DNA of 16,650 nt from CAWEHT01 sp963808455 (GTDB taxonomy: Bacteria > Chloroflexota > Anaerolineae > CG2-30-64-16). Position 1 is the first letter of the stretch. Every line of letters begins with the position of its first letter. The stretch is from positions 1 to 16,650 of the forward strand of contig CAWEHT010000480.1 in the NCBI GenBank assembly GCA_963808455.1, read 5' to 3'. Of the stretch, positions 12,349 to 16,650 are shown in pieces. Both the position numbers and the translations under genes were made by a program. The notes below the pieces were generated by a model that had not been told where the DNA came from, made no database searches, and was given only the letters and a program-made list of their open reading frames with translations.

Positions 12349-12381
12349 GTTTCGGCTTTGCGTCCTCTCGCAGGCGGGATC

Positions 12382-14190
12382 ATGCAATCGACATTCGATT
12401 GGCGACGAAAGCGCAACATGCACAAAGACCGCGGAGAACCGGGTGCGCAACTTGCCTCCGACGACGGGGCAGATGGCGCGGGAGGCAATGCCGTATCGAT
12501 CCCGCGTGCCATGTTCCTGATCGTCATCTTCGCGCTCTTGTTCGTGGCGCTGGGAGCGCGGGTCCTCTACTGGACGCTATTCCCCGCCGACGCGCAAGCC
12601 GACACCAGCCCGGCCGCCGTGGCACCTGCAGACCTGGGGCGAGGCAGCATCGTCGATCGCGACGGCATATTGCTGGCCACCGATTCCTGGGCCGGAGTGG
12701 TGTATGCCCACCCAGCAGACATCGTCAAGTCACCGATAGGGACGGAAGTGGTATTGAGTGCCACACAAGCGTTGGCGCAGCCGGTCGGCGCGTTGCAGGC
12801 CACGCTCGCCGTCACGTCTCCGGTAGTGGTCCTTGCCAGAGGGGTGAGCGTGGGACAGTGCGACGCCATCACGCGAATCAATGTGGCTTACCCAGGGGCC
12901 GAAGGCCTCATCTGGTGCGATTTCGTGCGCGAGCGAGCTTATCCTCAAGGGACTCTGGCAGCTCACGTCCTCGGCTTTGTTGACAGCAACCACAAGGGCC
13001 AGTATGGCGTCGAGGCACGCTATGACAGCTGGCTTGATCAGTCACAGCAATGGCAGGGCAACGTGCCTAGCGCCAGCGCGCCCATGACGGACAGCTGGAA
13101 AATGTATCTGCCGTCACCCGCCGGCCATGACCTGGTACTCAACCTTGACGTGCCTTTGCAGTACGTGGTAGAAAAGGATCTCCAGGACGCCGTGGCTCGC
13201 TATGAGGCCGATGGGGGCACCATCATCGTGGAAGACCCCCGTTCCGGTGCGATACTGGCCATGGCCAACTTTCCCACTTTTGACCCCGGCCATTTCGCTG
13301 AGGTAAAAGACCCGAAGGTCTGGGTTGACTCAGCTGTCAGCAGCATTTACGAGCCCGGTTCTGTCTTCAAGTTGGTAACGATGGCCGGCGCGCTGGATGC
13401 CGGCTACGTCACGCCGGAGAGCCGGTTTACGGACGAGGGAGCGCTCACCATCGACGGCGGCACGGTCCGCAACGCCCACGACGCAGCTTACGGCAACGTG
13501 TCGCTGAACGACGCGCTGGCCTGGTCGATCAACGTCGTGTCGTCCAAAGTGGCCCTTCTCGCGGGCGCCCCAACGTTCTACAAGTACGTAGGCCAGTTTG
13601 GCTTCGGCAAACCCACTGAGGTCGATCTGGCTGCCGAGGCGCCAGGCATTGTGAATCAGCCTGGTAGCCCGGGCTGGAGCCGCTTCTCGCTTGCTAACAA
13701 CTCATTTGGGCAGGGTATTTCTGTGACCCCGCTGCAAATGGTCAATTCGGTCGCGTCGGTCGCGAACGGGGGCCTGCTGATGCAACCGGAGGTCGTACGG
13801 TCGATGGTCGAGGACGGCTCGGTGCACCCCATCCCGCCGCGGCTCTTGGGCCGGACCATCCAACCGGATGCCGCCCGGCAGTTGACCAGGATGATGACTT
13901 ACGTGGAGGACCATGCCAAGGACCCAAGACCTCTGCCGGGCTACCGGGTCGCGGGCAAGACGGGCACGGCCGAGGTGCCAACCGCCCAAGGATACACCCT
14001 GGCGACGAGCGACATGAGTTTTATCGCCTTTCTGCCGGCTGCCGATCCACAGATCATCGTCTTGGTCAAGCTGGTACAGCCCAAGCTCGGCACCTGGGCC
14101 GAGGATGTGGCCATCCCTGTGTTCGCCGAGGTAGCCCAAAGGGCTGTGCAGATCCTGAACATCGCTCCAGACGACCGGGAGCCCCCGTAA
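12382..14190 (+). CDS. ftsI: Class B penicillin-binding protein (FtsI/PBP2-like transpeptidase)
   Basis: It cross-links septal peptidoglycan by D,D-transpeptidation outside the membrane. From ATG 12382 the product is 602 residues: a charged cytoplasmic N-terminus (1-40), one membrane helix (about 41-63), the PBP dimerisation domain with GSIVDRDGILLATD and RAYPQGTLAAHVLGF, then the transpeptidase domain. All three active-site motifs are present: SVFK (nucleophile S327, K330), SIN (S382-N384) and KTG (526-528). No PASTA domain is seen. A TTG at 12358 would add eight residues; ATG 12382 is preferred because an AGGCGG site lies just upstream and the extra residues add nothing recognisable. The TAA stop follows a run of five C. 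One extra C there would extend the protein by about 42 residues into the gap before murF. Its place in the dcw cluster next to the ftsL-like gene supports a division role rather than elongation. Confidence 0.92.
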   Translation: MQSTFDWRRKRNMHKDRGEPGAQLASDDGADGAGGNAVSIPRAMFLIVIFALLFVALGARVLYWTLFPADAQADTSPAAVAPADLGRGSIVDRDGILLATDSWAGVVYAHPADIVKSPIGTEVVLSATQALAQPVGALQATLAVTSPVVVLARGVSVGQCDAITRINVAYPGAEGLIWCDFVRERAYPQGTLAAHVLGFVDSNHKGQYGVEARYDSWLDQSQQWQGNVPSASAPMTDSWKMYLPSPAGHDLVLNLDVPLQYVVEKDLQDAVARYEADGGTIIVEDPRSGAILAMANFPTFDPGHFAEVKDPKVWVDSAVSSIYEPGSVFKLVTMAGALDAGYVTPESRFTDEGALTIDGGTVRNAHDAAYGNVSLNDALAWSINVVSSKVALLAGAPTFYKYVGQFGFGKPTEVDLAAEAPGIVNQPGSPGWSRFSLANNSFGQGISVTPLQMVNSVASVANGGLLMQPEVVRSMVEDGSVHPIPPRLLGRTIQPDAARQLTRMMTYVEDHAKDPRPLPGYRVAGKTGTAEVPTAQGYTLATSDMSFIAFLPAADPQIIVLVKLVQPKLGTWAEDVAIPVFAEVAQRAVQILNIAPDDREPP

Positions 14191-14365
14191 CAGAAGAGTT
14201 TCCCAAGCCTGGGGTTTCCTTGCCAGGCGACCTCTTTCGCACCGCTCAGAAAGGCGGGCGGGAACTGATTCAGCATTTGGCCAGCTTGGCGGCTTTCGAA
14301 GCTCCGCACTGGTGAGAAGCCTGGCCCAACAGGGGCCGCGAGATTGGTTGACAGAGGGACTGGGC
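14191..14365 (+). other. Gap between PBP and murF, usual site of murE
   Basis: These 175 bp hold no complete gene. One frame, shifted relative to the PBP gene, stays open from 14187 to a TGA at 14313-14315 and reads VTEEFPKPGVSLPGDLF, then a helix-like GGRELIQHLASLAAFEAPHW. It could be the true C-terminus of the PBP if a C was lost from the C-run at 14182-14186. That TGA overlaps a GTG (14312), which also opens the murF frame. No trace of MurE is visible. Confidence 0.5.
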
Positions 14366-15862
14366 ATGCTGTTTCGTGACTTGTGGTGCGGCATCGTGGG
14401 CGAGCGGCCCACACCGGCCGAACTCGCCGATCACCCGATCACACGGGTAGTCGTGGATTCGCGGCAGGTGGTGCCGGGGGCACTCTTCGTCGCCCTGCCC
14501 GGCGAACGGACCGACGGGCACCTGTACCTCGCCGACGCGCTGCGTGCGGGAGCGGTGGCCGCCATCGCGGAACCAAGTGCGCTGGAGATGGGGCTGGCTG
14601 CGACCTTTGTCGATAACCGCGGCGAGGTCCTGTCGCCTGCTACGCAGCCGCAGGCGGCGTCCAGGCGGTCACCGTCGGGCAGCGCGCTGGCGCAACCCTA
14701 TGTGATTGTCGTGCCCAACAGCCTGATGGCCTTGCAGGAAGTAGCGGGCTTCTGGCGATCTCGAATGCCGGTGACTGTCGTCGGCATCACGGGCAGTGTG
14801 GGCAAGACGACGACGAAGGAAACGGCAGCGAGCGTTCTGGCCATGCACTATGCTACCCTGCGCAGCGAGGGCAACCTCAACAATGAGATCGGCCTGCCAT
14901 TGACACTGCTACAGATCACTGCAGCGCACGAGCGAGCCGTGTTGGAGATGGGCACCTATGGTTTGGGTGAGATCGCTCGCCTGTGTGCGCTCGCTCGCCC
15001 AACGGTGGGTGTCGTGACCAACATTGGCCCGACGCATCTCGAGCGATTGGGGACCATGGAGCATATTGCGCAGGCCAAGGCGGAGTTGGTGCAGGCGCTG
15101 CCCAACGCCGGCGAAGGTGGCGTTGCCATCTTGAACGCGGACGACCCGCGCGTGCTGGCCATGCGGGAGCAGACGCGGGCCAGGGTCTTCACTTATGGCC
15201 TGGACACTGGCGCTGACCTGTGGGCAGATGAAATCTTCAGCGAGGGGCTGGAAGGGATTGGCTTCTGCATGCATTTCGGCAAGCAGACGTGGCGTGTCCG
15301 CCTGGACATGCTGGGGCGACACAGCGTCCATACCGCTCTGCGCGCGGCGGCTGTGGGCCTCACCGACGGCATGAACATGGGTGAAATCATTGCCGGGCTG
15401 CGGTCGGAACGCGGCAACCTCCGCTTGATGGTCGTATCGGGCCTCCGCGATACGACGCTCATCGACGACACCTACAATGCCAGCCCCGTTTCCATGCTGG
15501 CTGCCCTTAACCTGTTGGACGATGTGGCCAACAACGATCATCGTGCCGTGGCGGTGCTGGGCGACATGCTGGAACTGGGGCCGTACGAAGTGCAGGGCCA
15601 CCGGGTGGTGGGCGGGCGGACCGTGCAGGTCGCCGATAAGCTTGTGACCGTCGGACGCCGGGCGCGCTTGATCGCCGAGGAAGCTCTGGCCTCGGGCATG
15701 CGGCCAGCCGATGTCTATCCTACGGACAGCAATGAAGAGGCCGTGGCAGTCCTGCAAGGCCTGATGCGCGCAGGCGACGTAGTCCTCGTGAAAGGGTCAC
15801 GTGCGCAGAAGATGGAAACAATCGTCGATGCCCTTTCCCGGCCTGGCGAGGTTATCCATTGA
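14366..15862 (+). CDS. murF: UDP-MurNAc-tripeptide--D-Ala-D-Ala ligase
   Basis: MurF is the cytoplasmic ATP-dependent ligase that adds D-Ala-D-Ala to UDP-MurNAc-tripeptide, completing the pentapeptide precursor. The 498-residue product has the N-terminal uridine-binding domain (VVVDSRQVVPGALFVALPGE, 28-47), the ATP loop GITGSVGKTTTKE (140-152, K147), EGNLNNEIGLPLTLL, EMGTYGLGEIARL, TNIGPTHLERLG and LNADDPRV of the central domain. The C-terminal domain shows DDTYNASPVSM and LGDMLELG. These favour MurF over MurC, MurD and MurE. A Pro/Ser/Gln-rich insertion of about 25 residues lies near 90-112, before the central domain. ATG 14366 is chosen because it opens with the typical MLFRDLWCGIVG and has GAGGG seven bases upstream; a GTG at 14312 would add 18 residues. 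The stop overlaps the mraY TTG start as TTGA. Confidence 0.95.
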   Translation: MLFRDLWCGIVGERPTPAELADHPITRVVVDSRQVVPGALFVALPGERTDGHLYLADALRAGAVAAIAEPSALEMGLAATFVDNRGEVLSPATQPQAASRRSPSGSALAQPYVIVVPNSLMALQEVAGFWRSRMPVTVVGITGSVGKTTTKETAASVLAMHYATLRSEGNLNNEIGLPLTLLQITAAHERAVLEMGTYGLGEIARLCALARPTVGVVTNIGPTHLERLGTMEHIAQAKAELVQALPNAGEGGVAILNADDPRVLAMREQTRARVFTYGLDTGADLWADEIFSEGLEGIGFCMHFGKQTWRVRLDMLGRHSVHTALRAAAVGLTDGMNMGEIIAGLRSERGNLRLMVVSGLRDTTLIDDTYNASPVSMLAALNLLDDVANNDHRAVAVLGDMLELGPYEVQGHRVVGGRTVQVADKLVTVGRRARLIAEEALASGMRPADVYPTDSNEEAVAVLQGLMRAGDVVLVKGSRAQKMETIVDALSRPGEVIH

Positions 15863-16650
15863 ACAATTTGTTCGAGCGGGCACCGATGTCGTTCGCGCTG
15901 ACCCTGGCCTCTGTCTCGTTCTTGTTGGCGGTCATCTGGGGGCGCCCCTTGATCGCTGAGCTCAAGCGAAGGCGAGTGGGCAAGCAGATCCGCATCGAAG
16001 GCCCGAGCACGCATCAGGTCAAGACCGGAACGCCGACCATGGGCGGGATCATGATCCTGGTCCCGGTATTCGTCGTGACGTTGGTGCTGAATTTCGCCAA
16101 TCTGATGAGCGGTCTGGCATGGGGCAAGGTAATCCTGCGGTTCTTCAACTTCAGCGAAGGCAGCCCACTCATCGGGAAATCCATCCTTGTGCCGTTGTTT
16201 GTCCTGGTGTCGTTCGGGTTCCTGGGTGCCCGCGATGATTTGAAAGGCGTGCGGGAGAAGCGCAGTGACGGCCAGGGACTGCTGGCCCGAGTAAAGGCGT
16301 CGTATCAAATTATCCTGGCCTTTTAACCCGCTGGGTATGTACTTCCTCCTGGATTTGCATAGCGTCGCGGTGCCAGGAGTGCGCGAGAAGATCAATATCG
16401 GGTTGATTTATATACCTATCGCCATGTTCTTTATCGTTGGCTTCTCGAATGCGGTCAATCTGACTGACGGGCTGGACGGGCTGGCCGGGTCCACCTCGGC
16501 GGTCGCCTTCGCAGCCTATGGCGTCATCGCCAACTTGCAAGGTCAGTACCCCCTGATGTCATTCTGTTTCGCCATGGTGGGGGCACTCTTTGCTTTTCTC
16601 TGGTACAACGCCTATCCGGCAGAGCTCTTCATGGGCGACACTGGCGCCCT
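15859..16650 (+). CDS. mraY: Phospho-MurNAc-pentapeptide transferase, partial (one frameshift)
   Basis: MraY transfers phospho-MurNAc-pentapeptide from UDP to undecaprenyl phosphate, making lipid I in the inner membrane; the substrate comes from MurF. The first frame encodes helix FALTLASVSFLLAVIWG, STHQVKTGTPTMGGIMI (about 50-66) and the catalytic DD in GARDDLKG (126-127). It stops at TAA 16324 after a TTTT run (16321-16324). Removing one T continues the protein as AFNPLGMYFLLDLHSVAVPG, then NAVNLTDGLDGLAG and LFMGDTGAL, the last carrying the third conserved Asp of the family. The window ends inside the gene, so the C-terminus is missing. The start is uncertain: TTG 15859 overlaps the murF stop and has GAGG upstream, while ATG 15886 gives the more typical short N-terminus MSFALTLASV. 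The frameshift is most likely a homopolymer error. Confidence 0.93.

Noticed and set aside
13702..14412. Open frame of 236 codons on the minus strand opposite the PBP gene
   Set aside because: Overlaps the conserved transpeptidase motifs antisense, with no ribosome site or family resemblance.
14909..15757. Open frame of 282 codons on the minus strand opposite murF
   Set aside because: Antisense shadow of a well-conserved gene; no recognisable domain.
16321..16326. Programmed frameshift in mraY
   Set aside because: The window has several other one-base errors in unrelated genes, so a homopolymer error is the simpler explanation.

Overview
The window holds core housekeeping genes from a bacterium with fairly GC-rich DNA. 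I see no mobile element, CRISPR array, tRNA or rRNA. The organism looks like a member of Chloroflexota (Anaerolineae/Caldilineae-like). This rests on the gene order, on large insertions in both RNA polymerase subunits, and on a Gram-positive-type S12. It is an inference, because no 16S or species-specific marker is present.

Left part (1-9876, minus strand): an information-processing cluster transcribed rpoB - rpoC - rpsL - rpsG. It encodes the beta and beta' subunits of RNA polymerase and ribosomal proteins S12 and S7. A good sigma70-type promoter with an extended -10 lies about 145 bp upstream of rpoB. A terminator-like hairpin with a U-tract sits in the rpoB leader. A perfect 35-bp palindrome lies between rpoB and rpoC, and a second promoter reads into rpsL-rpsG at the end of rpoC.

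Centre (9877-10355): a divergent intergenic region of about 480 bp. It carries the rpoB promoter on the minus strand and the mraZ promoter on the plus strand. The mraZ promoter has a perfect TATAAT and is covered by four TGGAG/TGGGA boxes at an exact 10-bp period, which fits an MraZ autoregulatory operator.

Right part (10356-16650, plus strand): a division and cell-wall (dcw) cluster, mraZ - rsmH - ftsL-like - class B PBP (ftsI-like) - murF - mraY. mraY is cut by the window end. Genes are tightly packed, with 4-bp overlaps at mraZ/rsmH and murF/mraY. murE, usual between ftsI and murF, is absent here.

Data quality: rpsG (twice), rpoB, rsmH and mraY each need single-base corrections to restore a full-length conserved protein, and the PBP gene may need one too. 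So many indels in essential genes point to an error-prone sequence rather than biology. I found no clearly new system. The most informative items are the regulatory signals and the lineage-specific polymerase insertions.
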